Part shown: positions 1-8,400 of the stretch, one piece after another
Numbering within the stretch: position 1 is the stretch's first letter
Layout: each line of letters begins with the position of its first letter
Assembly: GCA_037481695.1 (NCBI GenBank)
Contig: JBBFLE010000009.1
Location: 1 to 64,000, forward strand
DNA: 64,000 nucleotides
Direction: 5' to 3'
DNA from: a bacterium
Lineage (GTDB): Bacteria; Desulfobacterota; Desulfocorpusculales; Desulfocorpusculum
The notes under the pieces: model-generated
Told to the model about the DNA's origin: nothing
The model's input: the letters and a program-made list of their open reading frames with translations, nothing else
Database searches by the model: none
Translations under genes and position numbers: made by a program

Positions 1-1032
1 CTTAAGTGGTATGAGGCGGCTGAGATCCTAGGGATCTCTGATCGGCAGATGCGAAGGTGGAAGGCGAGGTATGAGCGTTGGGGTTATGATGGATTGATTG
101 ACAGAAGGTGTAAGAGGCCTTCGCCAAGGAGGGTAAAGGTGGAGGTAGTCACAGAGGTCTTGAGACTCTACAGGGAACGTTACTTTGACTTCAACGTGCT
201 TCACTTCCACCAAAAGCTCGTTGAGGAGCATGGCATTGAGCTTTCCTATACCTGGGTGAAGAATCTCTTGCAAACAGCCGGGCTTGTCCCTAAAGGCAAG
301 CGCAAGACTCCTCATAGGAAAAGCAGGCCTCGCAAACCTCTCAGGGGGATGCTGCTTTTTGATGATGCCACCACAGAGGTCTATTATGCCAGGCTAGTGC
401 CCCAGGAAAGCACTCAGAGCACCATGGAGGCCCTAAAGGCTGTGGTAGAGACCCAGGGGCTGTTCTGTGCCCTCTATACCGACAGAGCAAGCCACTTTGT
501 GACCACCCGAAAAGGCAATCACAACCCCTATGGACCTACCCAGATTCAAAGAGCCCTGGATGAGTTGGGCATTGAGTTGATTCGATCCCATTCCCCCCAG
601 GCCAGAGGCAGGATGGAACGCTTTTGGGAAACCTGGCAGGGACGCCTTCCCATGGAGTTGCGAGTAAGGGGCATCAACAGCTGGGAGGCAGCCAATGAGT
701 TTCTGGCCACAACTTGGGTGCCATTTCACAATAAGACCTGGACTGTGGCCCCCCAATGCTCGGAAAGTGCCTTTGTACCCCTGGGTGGTCAAGACCTCCA
801 AAGGATCTTCTCTATTCATCACAGCCGAGTGGTGGGCAATGATAACTGTGTGCAGTTCGCAAAACTCAAACTCCAGATACCACCCTGCCGGTGGCGTTAC
901 AGCTTTGCCAAGTGTCAGGTAAAAGTCTACCAACACCTCGATGGCACAATAAGCATTGGTTACGGCCCACATACCCTGGGCCACTATGACAGCCAAGGCC
1001 GCCTGCTTCATCCATCCCAAGTAGCGGCCTAG
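1..1032 (+). CDS. DDE transposase, 5'-partial, with in-frame loss of first catalytic Asp
   Basis: The frame is open from base 1, so the protein is cut by the window edge. The first ATG in view is at 49, but residues before it already belong to a helix-turn-helix (LGISDRQMRRW). The order HTH, integrase-like core, C-terminal beta domain fits ISNCY/IS481-like transposases. The second Asp (LYTDRASHF) and the Glu (ARGRMERFW) of the DDE triad are visible. The stretch that should carry the first Asp (family pattern IDGS/QDGS plus about 20 residues) is absent: PLRGMLL runs directly into FDDATTEVYY around 340-375. The deletion keeps the frame, so the gene looks intact but the product is probably inactive. 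The family alignment is from memory. Confidence 0.85.
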   Translation, partial: LKWYEAAEILGISDRQMRRWKARYERWGYDGLIDRRCKRPSPRRVKVEVVTEVLRLYRERYFDFNVLHFHQKLVEEHGIELSYTWVKNLLQTAGLVPKGKRKTPHRKSRPRKPLRGMLLFDDATTEVYYARLVPQESTQSTMEALKAVVETQGLFCALYTDRASHFVTTRKGNHNPYGPTQIQRALDELGIELIRSHSPQARGRMERFWETWQGRLPMELRVRGINSWEAANEFLATTWVPFHNKTWTVAPQCSESAFVPLGGQDLQRIFSIHHSRVVGNDNCVQFAKLKLQIPPCRWRYSFAKCQVKVYQHLDGTISIGYGPHTLGHYDSQGRLLHPSQVAA

Positions 1033-1170
1033 GCCCCATTACCATCAAGGCCTCCCCTGGATCGGTCCGATCCAGGGGACCTATACCAAACACTGGTGAT
1101 ACACATGATACTTCAACTACCGGACATATCACTTACCACAAAAACCGGACATCTTGACGTGCTAATGACA
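1..1170 (+). mobile_element. Insertion sequence, right part (left end outside window)
   Basis: The window opens inside an IS of the type with a single long DDE transposase (ISNCY/ISDol1-like by protein resemblance). After the transposase stop come a perfect palindrome at 1054-1078 (12-bp arms around one base) and two direct copies of ACCGGACAT at 1119-1127 and 1144-1152, 25 bp apart. Repeated GGACAT words near the tips are typical transposase-binding sites in this kind of element, so I place the right end near 1170. The left end and any target duplication cannot be seen, so the outer border is an inference. Confidence 0.6.
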
Positions 1171-1301
1171 GTGAAAAAAGCTCAGGCTGGAAACACCCCA
1201 AAGAGAAAATCATTTTCCATTTGAGACATGAAGCCTTTCACTTTAAGGATATGTCGAGGCCATCTCCCATGGCCCGTCCTGGGCATGCGCCCCAAGGGTA
1301 T

Positions 1302-3020
1302 CTAGGCTCCCCTTGCTCCAAAGAGTTCTACTTTCTTAAACTCTTTCACATCCACCAGTCCCATGTCAGTGAGCTTGAGCTCTGGTATCACAGGAAGCGC
1401 GAGAAATGACAAGACCATGAAAGGGTCAGAAATGGTGCAGCCAAGTCCTCTCACAGCCTTGATCACCTTCTCATGCTTTTCCACAACCCTTTGCAACGGC
1501 CACTGGGACATGAGGCCTGCCACCGGAAGAGGTAAGCTCTCAAGAATCCTTCCATTCTTGACTACTATTAGCCCCCCGCCCATGGCCGCCACTTTGTTCA
1601 AGGCCATCAATATGTCCTTATCTTTCACGCCCACTGCCACAACATTATGCGAGTCATGGGCCACAGAGGAGGCCATGGTTCCTTCTCTAAGACCAAATCC
1701 CCTCACGAAGCCCACACCCAGGTTTCCAGTGCCTTTGTGTCTCTCGGCAACTACTGTTTTGAGAATATCTCTTTCGGGATCCGAAACCACCAGGCCATCT
1801 TGCACCCTGGGCTCCACCCAGTCCTGTCGTGTCAGGATCTGCCCTGGGACTATTTCCATGACACGCATCTTGCCTGGCAGGGCCTTTACCCGGAGTCTTT
1901 CCACGCACAAAGGAGCCATGCAAAAGGAGCTTGAGGGTCGTGCCCAAGGTGTCTGCCCTAATCCCCTGAGCCCTCCTTTGGGGCTCCAAGCAACTCTTCC
2001 GTTGACCATCACCATGGACACATGGAAGTTCTCAAGAGAATTCAGCACCACTAGATCTGCCCTGTAGCCCGGGGCAATGGCGCCCATGTCCCTAAAGCCG
2101 AAATAGAGGCAGGGATTTATGGTGACCATCTGCAAGGCCAGAATGGGATCCAGCCCCATGGCCACTGCCTGTTTCAGTATTCCGTCCAGATGTCCCTCCT
2201 GCATCAGGCCCGCCGGTGTCCTATCGTCCGTCACCAGGATACAGCGGCCTACGGTCTTGGAATTCACAAGGGGAAGCAGGGCCTCTAGATTTCTGGCTGT
2301 GCTGCCCTGGCGAATCATGATCCACATGCCCAGACTCAGCTTCTCCTGCGCCTCCTGTAAACTTGTGCATTCGTGCTCCGAGAGGATGCCACATCCGGCA
2401 TATGCATTCAGAAGCTTCCCGCTCCATCCCGGAGCATGTCCGTCCACTACCTTGCCCCAAAACAGCTTCAGCTTCTCGTGGACCTCACGGTGGCCCAAGA
2501 CCACCCCAGGAGCATTCATCACTTCCCCCAGTCCCGCCACCCAGGGCTCCTGAGCGAGGAGGGAGAGTTCTTGCGCCGAGAGTCTGGCTCCCGAAGATTC
2601 CAGGTGGGTTGCTGGCACGCAGGAAGGAAGCGTGAAGAAAAACCTCACAGGCAACCCCCTGCTGGCCTCTACCATATAGCGAATCCCCTCCAGGCCCAAG
2701 ACATTAGCTATTTCATGCGGATCGGCCACCACCGCAGTGGTCCCCCTAGGCAACACGGCTCGCGCAAACTCCCTGGGCGTAAGCATGCTGGATTCCAAAT
2801 GACAATGTCCATCCACAAACCCAGGAACCAGATATTGACCCCCAAGATCCAGCGTTCTTCTGGCTTTGTATGATCCAGGCCCTGTGAAGCGTCCTTTGTG
2901 GATCCCCAGGTTCCCTTGTTTGAAAGTGCCGCTGAACACATCCAGCCAAAGCGCATTCTTTATGAGAAGATCCACCGGCCTTTTCCCCGCAGCCGCTTCC
3001 AGCCATTCCATGTCGACCAT
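1302..3020 (-). CDS. ade: Adenine deaminase
   Basis: Converts adenine to hypoxanthine and ammonia in the cytoplasm. The protein is 572 aa, as expected for AdeC-type enzymes of the amidohydrolase fold. Visible signatures are the metal-binding GFVDGHCHLESS (residues 67-78) and DPHEIANV (100-107), a late TDDRTPAGL metal Asp segment, and the C-terminal beta domain typical of the family. I chose the ATG at 3020 because AAGGAGGT lies 7 nt upstream; a longer frame to 3068 lacks such a site. It is divergent from the purine nucleoside phosphorylase gene (97 bp between starts), and both genes feed hypoxanthine, so joint purine salvage is likely. The 3' end faces the IS. Confidence 0.95.
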   Translation of the reverse strand: MVDMEWLEAAAGKRPVDLLIKNALWLDVFSGTFKQGNLGIHKGRFTGPGSYKARRTLDLGGQYLVPGFVDGHCHLESSMLTPREFARAVLPRGTTAVVADPHEIANVLGLEGIRYMVEASRGLPVRFFFTLPSCVPATHLESSGARLSAQELSLLAQEPWVAGLGEVMNAPGVVLGHREVHEKLKLFWGKVVDGHAPGWSGKLLNAYAGCGILSEHECTSLQEAQEKLSLGMWIMIRQGSTARNLEALLPLVNSKTVGRCILVTDDRTPAGLMQEGHLDGILKQAVAMGLDPILALQMVTINPCLYFGFRDMGAIAPGYRADLVVLNSLENFHVSMVMVNGRVAWSPKGGLRGLGQTPWARPSSSFCMAPLCVERLRVKALPGKMRVMEIVPGQILTRQDWVEPRVQDGLVVSDPERDILKTVVAERHKGTGNLGVGFVRGFGLREGTMASSVAHDSHNVVAVGVKDKDILMALNKVAAMGGGLIVVKNGRILESLPLPVAGLMSQWPLQRVVEKHEKVIKAVRGLGCTISDPFMVLSFLALPVIPELKLTDMGLVDVKEFKKVELFGARGA

Positions 3021-3117
3021 CAGAAACACCTCCTTGGCTTCACCCTTTCCATGGGGCCATGATATCATCCCTTACTCCCGAGCGCTTCCTCAAGATGGAT
3101 CCACTGGAGGCATAACC

Positions 3118-3954
3118 ATGGATAAACTTCAGGATATGATCCGGGAAACCGAGAATTGGATCAGGTCAAAAAGTGCTTTGAGTCCATCAATAGGTTTGGT
3201 CCTGGGCTCAGGGCTGGGCGAAGTGGAGCTCCCCCTGGAGGATATCTTGGGGATTCCCTACCAGGAAATACCTCATTTTCCCAGATCCACGGCGCCAGGG
3301 CATATGGGGGTCTTGTTGCTGGGCCGCCTGGGAAAGGTATTTGTGGCAGTGCTGAAAGGTCGCTTCCACTATTATGAAGGATATTCCACATCCCAGATCA
3401 CTTTTCCCTTGAGAATCCTCAAGACCTTGGGCATAAAGACCCTGATCCTTACCAATGCTGCAGGAGGTCTAAACCCCCAATTCAAGCCCGGAGACATAAT
3501 GGGCATAGTGGACCACATCAATTTCATCCCCGATAACCCCTTGAGGGGCTTGCAGGGAGAAATCCTCGGTGAGCGCTTTCCAGACATGTCCAGAGCCTAT
3601 GATCCACAGCTTCTTGATCTGGCTGAGGAGGTGGCCTTGGCACAGGGATTTGTGCTCCGTAGGGGAGTTTATGTGGCTGTCCCTGGTCCAAGCCTGGAGA
3701 CCCCTGCCGAGACTCGTTTCCTGCGCATGGCAGGAGCGGATGCGGTGGGGATGTCCACCACCGCGGAAGTCATAGTGGCTCGTTCCATAGGCCTCAAGGT
3801 GATTGGTATTTCGGTCATTTCCAATGTGAACAGGCCTGACTGTATGGCCCCCATATCCGTAAAGGAGATCCTGCAATGCTCTCTTGAGACCGCCCCAAGA
3901 CTAGCGGGCCTGCTCAAGGGAATCCTAGAAAGACTTTCGGAAATGGAGAGCTGA
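3118..3954 (+). CDS. punA: Purine nucleoside phosphorylase (PNP/MTAP family)
   Basis: Phosphorolysis of purine nucleosides to the free base and ribose-1-phosphate. It is 278 aa, the size of trimeric class II PNPs. Motifs are GSGLG (30-34), GHMG (61-64), HYYEGY (84-89), TNAAGG (112-117), GPSLETPAET, GMSTTAEV and ISNVN. The Asn in the last motif favours 6-oxopurines; true MTA phosphorylases usually carry Asp there and MTTVPE instead of GMST. The start is the ATG at 3118 with GGAGG 7 nt upstream. It begins a three-gene run: the next deaminase starts 5 nt after its stop and the third gene overlaps, so the deaminases probably produce inosine-type nucleosides that this enzyme cleaves. Confidence 0.95.
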   Translation: MDKLQDMIRETENWIRSKSALSPSIGLVLGSGLGEVELPLEDILGIPYQEIPHFPRSTAPGHMGVLLLGRLGKVFVAVLKGRFHYYEGYSTSQITFPLRILKTLGIKTLILTNAAGGLNPQFKPGDIMGIVDHINFIPDNPLRGLQGEILGERFPDMSRAYDPQLLDLAEEVALAQGFVLRRGVYVAVPGPSLETPAETRFLRMAGADAVGMSTTAEVIVARSIGLKVIGISVISNVNRPDCMAPISVKEILQCSLETAPRLAGLLKGILERLSEMES

Positions 3955-3959
3955 ACAGC

Positions 3960-5288
3960 ATGGAATCACTGGATCTTTTGGTGGAAAACGGCTTGATCCT
4001 CACCATGAAGGATTCCATGGAAATCATAGAGGATGGGGCAGTGGGAATAAGGGATGGGGCCATAGTGGAGATCGGGCCCACTCGGGAGCTTAGGAACTGT
4101 TACCTTGCCTCCAGGGTGATGGATGCAAGGGGGTGTGCCGTAATGCCAGGCCTCATAAACGCCCACACCCACGCCCCCATGACCCTATTCAGAGGCCTGG
4201 CAGATGACCTGCCTCTTATGGAGTGGCTGGAGCATTACATATTTCCAGTGGAGGCTCACCTCTGTAAAGAGTGGGTGCGTTGGGGAGCCTTGCTGGCCTG
4301 TGCGGAAATGCTGCTTTCGGGCACAACCACATTTTGTGATATGTATCTTTTCGAGAATGAGGTGGCCCAGGCTGCCAAAGAGGCGGGCATGAGAGCTTTG
4401 GTGGGAGAGGTGCTTTATGACTTTCCATCCCCCAACTACGGCCCAATAGAAAAAGGTTTCAGTTACACAGAGGAGCTCATTGAAAAGTGGAAGGGAGATC
4501 CCCTGGTGAGCATAGCTGTGGAGCCTCACGCAACCTTTACGTGCAGCCCTGAGCTGCTCAAGAAGGCCCGCAGGCTGGCGGACCTTCATCAGGTGGTTCT
4601 CATAACACACGTTTCCGAAACCCGACAGGAAGTCCAAAGAATTCTGGAAATGTACGGGCAAAGCCCTGTGATGCACCTCATGAAGTTGGGCATCCTAGAG
4701 GGGCCTACAGTGGTGGATCACGGGGTTTGGGTAAACGAGCAGGAGATAGATATTCTGAGAAAGCAAGGTGTTGGTGTGATCCATAATCCCGAAAGCAACA
4801 TGAAGCTGGCCTCAGGGGTGGCTCCTGTGGAAAAGATGTTGAAGGAGGGTCTTCCAGTGGGCTTGGGCACAGATGGAGCGGCCAGCAACAATGATCTGGA
4901 CATGTTTAGGGAGATGAACTCGGCTGCCAAGCTGCATAAGGTCTTTTCTGGGAATCCGGCGGTCTTGGATGCAGGTACGGTTCTCAGGATGGCCACCAGC
5001 TTGGGAGCCAAAGCCCTCGGGCTGGATTCACTGGTGGGCTCCCTAGAGCCGGGGAAAAGAGCTGACATCATATTGGTGGATCTGGGTGGCTTACATCTGA
5101 CCCCCAGATATAATGTTGTCTCACACCTAGTGTATTCGGCCAGAGGTTCGGACGTGAAAAGCGTGCTGGTGGATGGACGCGTGGTTGTGGAAGAGGGAAA
5201 GCTCCTAAGGCTAGATCTTAAAGAAATTTTTCACACAGTTGGGGAGATTTCCCAAGAGATCATGGAGCTGGTGGGAAAGAAGAAATGA
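3960..5288 (+). CDS. mtaD: Amidohydrolase, MTA/SAH/adenosine deaminase type (copy 1)
   Basis: 442 aa member of the MtaD/SsnA/TrzA amidohydrolase group, which deaminates 5'-methylthioadenosine, S-adenosylhomocysteine or related adenosines. Metal and substrate residues are visible: NAHTHAPM (His69, His71), VEPHATFTCSPE, THVSET, VDHGVW and GLGTDGAASNN. It starts 5 nt after the PNP stop and overlaps the next gene by ATGA, so the genes are co-transcribed. The next gene is a clear paralogue. Which nucleoside each copy prefers cannot be read from sequence; 5'-deoxyadenosine from radical-SAM enzymes is another plausible substrate in an anaerobe. Confidence 0.9.
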   Translation: MESLDLLVENGLILTMKDSMEIIEDGAVGIRDGAIVEIGPTRELRNCYLASRVMDARGCAVMPGLINAHTHAPMTLFRGLADDLPLMEWLEHYIFPVEAHLCKEWVRWGALLACAEMLLSGTTTFCDMYLFENEVAQAAKEAGMRALVGEVLYDFPSPNYGPIEKGFSYTEELIEKWKGDPLVSIAVEPHATFTCSPELLKKARRLADLHQVVLITHVSETRQEVQRILEMYGQSPVMHLMKLGILEGPTVVDHGVWVNEQEIDILRKQGVGVIHNPESNMKLASGVAPVEKMLKEGLPVGLGTDGAASNNDLDMFREMNSAAKLHKVFSGNPAVLDAGTVLRMATSLGAKALGLDSLVGSLEPGKRADIILVDLGGLHLTPRYNVVSHLVYSARGSDVKSVLVDGRVVVEEGKLLRLDLKEIFHTVGEISQEIMELVGKKK

Positions 5289-6664
5289 GAACTCTTGAGA
5301 ATGAAGCGGGCCTCACCCGGAAGCCTGGTTTTGGGACGACTCTTGTGACCAACGCAGTCTTGGTAAACCCCGGCCTTCCACCAACAGTAGTGGAAAGGGG
5401 CTGGCTGGCCTTTGCAGGGGAGCGAATAACTGCACTGGGTCCTCATGAACCTCCGGTTGAGCTCCTCCATGGGGCTCATGTGGTAGTGGACGGTTGCGGT
5501 GGAATCCTGATGCCTGGGCTTGTCAATGCCCACACCCATGCGGCCATGAGCCTGCTTAGGGGCCTGGCGGATGATCTGCCTTTGAAAGAATGGCTGGAGG
5601 GACACATATTTCCCGCAGAAGCCAAGGCAGTGGACGAGGATTTTGTTTACTGGGGAACTCTTCTGGCCTGCGGGGAGATGATCCTCTCGGGGACCACCAC
5701 CTTTGCGGACGGATATTTTTACGAGGACAGCGCCATGGAAGCTGCCCGCAGCTCTGGTATGAGGGCTGTTTTGGCCCAGGGAGTCCTGGACTTTCCTGTG
5801 CCAGGCTGCCCTGATCCATCCTTCAACATAGAAAATGCCATAGGATTTCTGAACCGTTCTTGGGGTGAAGAGCCCTTGAGGCCAGCAATATTTTGTCATA
5901 GCCCTTACACATGCTCTGCCGAGACTCTGCAAAAAGCCAAGGAAGCCTGCAGAGTGCACCATGCTCTTTTTTTCATCCACGTGGCAGAGACAAAGGAGGA
6001 GCTGGCCCTTGTTGAGGCCAAGTATGGTCTGAGTCCCCTAAAGCATCTTGCCAAGCTGGGATTACTGGATAAGGAAACGGTCTTGGTCCATGGGGTCTGG
6101 CTCGGGGACTCTGACATAGAAGTGCTGGCAGATTCAGGGGCTGCCCTGGTGATATGCACCGAGAGCAACATGAAGCTGGCATCTGGAATAGCTCCCCTCA
6201 CCAAGCTCTTGGCAAAGCAGGTGACACTCGGGCTGGGCACTGATGGAGCTGCCTCCAACAACGACCTGGACCTTTTTTCAGAGATGGATCTGACCGCCAA
6301 GCTACACAAGCTTGCCCATCTGGACCCCACGGTGGTGAAGGCTGCTGATGTGCTTTACATGGCCACGCGAGGAGGGGCGTTGAGCCTGGGCCTGCAGGAG
6401 GTAGGGCTTCTGGAGCCAGGCTTCCAGGCAGATCTTATACTGCTGGCCACAGACAGGCCTCACATGCAGCCCCTGTACAATCCGGTATCACAACTGGTGT
6501 ACTCGGCCAAGGGATCGGACGTGGAAAGAGTCTGGGTCCGTGGTCAAGAGCTGCTAAGAAGAAGATGTCTCTTGAACATGGACATCCAGGAAATCAAAAA
6601 ATGGGCCCGCAGACTGGCAAAAAGGGTTCAACCAAACCGGGCAATTCAATCAGCACTTCCGTAA
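5285..6664 (+). CDS. Amidohydrolase, MTA/SAH/adenosine deaminase type (copy 2)
   Basis: 459 aa, tandem paralogue of the preceding gene with ATGA overlap. Same architecture: composite beta domain, then TIM barrel with NAHTHAAM (His83, His85), CHSPYTCSAE, IHVAETKEE, VHGVWLGD and GLGTDGAASNNDLD. It has about 15 extra N-terminal residues relative to copy 1. In copy 1 the third segment reads EPHATFTCSPE whereas here it is CHSPYTCSAE, so substrate pockets may differ. The 3' end overlaps the convergent acyl-CoA-synthetase-like gene by 19 nt. Role inferred: deamination of a second adenosine-type nucleoside before phosphorolysis by the upstream PNP. Confidence 0.88.
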   Translation: MRTLENEAGLTRKPGFGTTLVTNAVLVNPGLPPTVVERGWLAFAGERITALGPHEPPVELLHGAHVVVDGCGGILMPGLVNAHTHAAMSLLRGLADDLPLKEWLEGHIFPAEAKAVDEDFVYWGTLLACGEMILSGTTTFADGYFYEDSAMEAARSSGMRAVLAQGVLDFPVPGCPDPSFNIENAIGFLNRSWGEEPLRPAIFCHSPYTCSAETLQKAKEACRVHHALFFIHVAETKEELALVEAKYGLSPLKHLAKLGLLDKETVLVHGVWLGDSDIEVLADSGAALVICTESNMKLASGIAPLTKLLAKQVTLGLGTDGAASNNDLDLFSEMDLTAKLHKLAHLDPTVVKAADVLYMATRGGALSLGLQEVGLLEPGFQADLILLATDRPHMQPLYNPVSQLVYSAKGSDVERVWVRGQELLRRRCLLNMDIQEIKKWARRLAKRVQPNRAIQSALP

Positions 6665-8163
6665 TCGGCCTTTACCCTGTCTCGGTCCACAGACCCGTCT
6701 TGGCTCTTGGGTAGCGAATCCACCAACACAACGTACTTGGGCTTCTTGTAACGGGCGATCCTGGAGGCCACAAAATCTATGAGCTCCTGGGGCGTTAAGG
6801 AACTGCCTGGTTTTACGGAACAGACAGCCTTTATGGCCTCCCCCCACTGCTTGTCTGGAACCCCAAAAACACAGGCTTCTAGAAGATCTGGGTGTTCCAG
6901 GAGGGCCTTTTCCACCTCCGCTGGATAAACGTTCTCCCCTCCCGGTTTGATCAGTTCCTTTTCGGCCTTTCTTTTTACGTACCAAAGATAACCCTTCTCG
7001 TCCAGCCTTCCTATGTCACCTGTGTGATGCCATCCTTCCCGGAAGGTATAATCCGTCTCCTTGGGAAGGTTCCAGTAACCCAGAAACACCAGCGGGCCTC
7101 TAACGGTGATCTCCCCAGGGGTGCCAATGGGCACTTCCCTGTCGTAGTCATCCACCAATCTTACCCTCACCAGGGGCCCTTCCCTGCCTGCGGAACCAGG
7201 CCTTTCATCCAAGGGGCAGATGGTGCAGAAGCCTGAGGTCTCTGTCTGGCCGAAGCCCACAAAAAAACGAGCTCCGGTCATGCTCTGGCATCTTTGCATG
7301 GTCTCAGGATGGTCCAACCCGCCTAGGGCCCTGAGGCTTCTTAGGCCCAGGCCTTTTTCCTGGGCTGCATCCAGAAGCATTGACAGCATGGGAGGAAAGG
7401 TCTCTATGGTTGTCACACCCTCTGCGTCTATGAGCCGGGCCGCCTCTGCCGCATCGAATTTTCTCATGATCACATTGCTGCCTCCGGCGTGCATCACGTG
7501 CAAAGCCATGCCCAAGCCGGCTATGTGAAAAAGGGGCAGCATGGCCAGGTGAACCGAATCCTCCTGAATCCCCATCACGGCCATGGACTGAACATTGGCG
7601 GCAATGATGTTCCCGTGGCTAAGCACTGCTCCTCTGGGTCTACCTTCCACTGCCGCAGTGTGAATTATCACAAATGGATCATTGGCATGTACCTGCGCAT
7701 CCAAAGCCCCTTCCTTTCCCACTTTCAGCTCCTTGAGGGAAACAAAGCCATCACTCCCCTCCCCCAAGGCCAGCTTGTACTCCACAAAGGGGCTCTTCTC
7801 TGCCAGATGCGCCAACATGCCCAAGTACTCTGAACTGCCCACCAGAATTTTTGGCGTGCAGTCTTGCAGAATCACCTGGATCTCCTCGGGTTTGAGCCTC
7901 CAATTTATGGGAAGCATGATGGCACCCAGTTTGGCAGCTGCCCCATACAGGAGCAGGAATTCGTGGCAGTTCATGGCCACAACTGCTATGCGATCACCCT
8001 TGCTGACACCCAGGCCAGCCAAAGAAGATGCCATCTTTTCAGCTTCCTGCAACATCTGCGCAAAGCTCATGCGCAGATCTCCACACACCAGGCCCACCTT
8101 GTCGCCTCTGAGCAAGGCGTTCTTCTTGAATATGTCGTACACTGTCAGATCATAGAGTCCCAT
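6646..8163 (-). CDS. Acyl-CoA synthetase-like AMP-binding protein with altered ATP and catalytic motifs
   Basis: 505 aa ANL-superfamily protein with complete N-terminal and C-terminal domains. Conserved parts include FGQTETSG, GYWN, HTGDIGRLDEKGY and the GGENVYPAEVE hinge region. Two functional motifs are abnormal. The ATP loop reads HTAAVEGRPRG rather than the usual YTSGTTGxPKG. The A10 motif reads LPKSQDGSVDR, so the adenylation Lys after Gly is Ser491 (codon TCT). The hinge segment also reads KRKAEKELIK rather than DRKKDMI. AGGAGG precedes the ATG at 8163. It may belong to a divergent subfamily with another role; classical acyl-adenylate formation is doubtful. Transcribed alone, convergent with the deaminase operon. 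Confidence 0.85.
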   Translation of the reverse strand: MGLYDLTVYDIFKKNALLRGDKVGLVCGDLRMSFAQMLQEAEKMASSLAGLGVSKGDRIAVVAMNCHEFLLLYGAAAKLGAIMLPINWRLKPEEIQVILQDCTPKILVGSSEYLGMLAHLAEKSPFVEYKLALGEGSDGFVSLKELKVGKEGALDAQVHANDPFVIIHTAAVEGRPRGAVLSHGNIIAANVQSMAVMGIQEDSVHLAMLPLFHIAGLGMALHVMHAGGSNVIMRKFDAAEAARLIDAEGVTTIETFPPMLSMLLDAAQEKGLGLRSLRALGGLDHPETMQRCQSMTGARFFVGFGQTETSGFCTICPLDERPGSAGREGPLVRVRLVDDYDREVPIGTPGEITVRGPLVFLGYWNLPKETDYTFREGWHHTGDIGRLDEKGYLWYVKRKAEKELIKPGGENVYPAEVEKALLEHPDLLEACVFGVPDKQWGEAIKAVCSVKPGSSLTPQELIDFVASRIARYKKPKYVVLVDSLPKSQDGSVDRDRVKADYGSAD

Positions 8164-8240
8164 TGTTCCCTCCTGGGAGCCGCCCGCCGGTGCTCATATG
8201 CCTGCGGCGCGAAGATTCCATAGCTGAGTTCAACGAGAAG

Positions 8241-8270
8241 GATATATGTCATTGTCGACACGTCTGTCAA
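8241..8270 (-). promoter_or_regulatory. Sigma70-type promoter for the acyl-CoA-synthetase-like gene
   Basis: On the minus strand TTGACA (8265-8270) and TATATC (8241-8246) are separated by 18 nt. The spacer contains the 8-bp palindrome TGTCGACA (8253-8260), which could be a repressor site. The start codon follows about 75 nt downstream. Promoter by pattern only. Confidence 0.55.
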
Positions 8271-8400
8271 GGAACATCTTGGATGAGCTCCTCCCCTTGA
8301 GCGTGAAGCCTGTGCTGGAGTCCTCTGGCCGGTTTGCCTCAAGAGGCTGTTGGTGATATCATCCTGCTTCATCGAATTCTTGGATTTGGAGAGGATTTGG

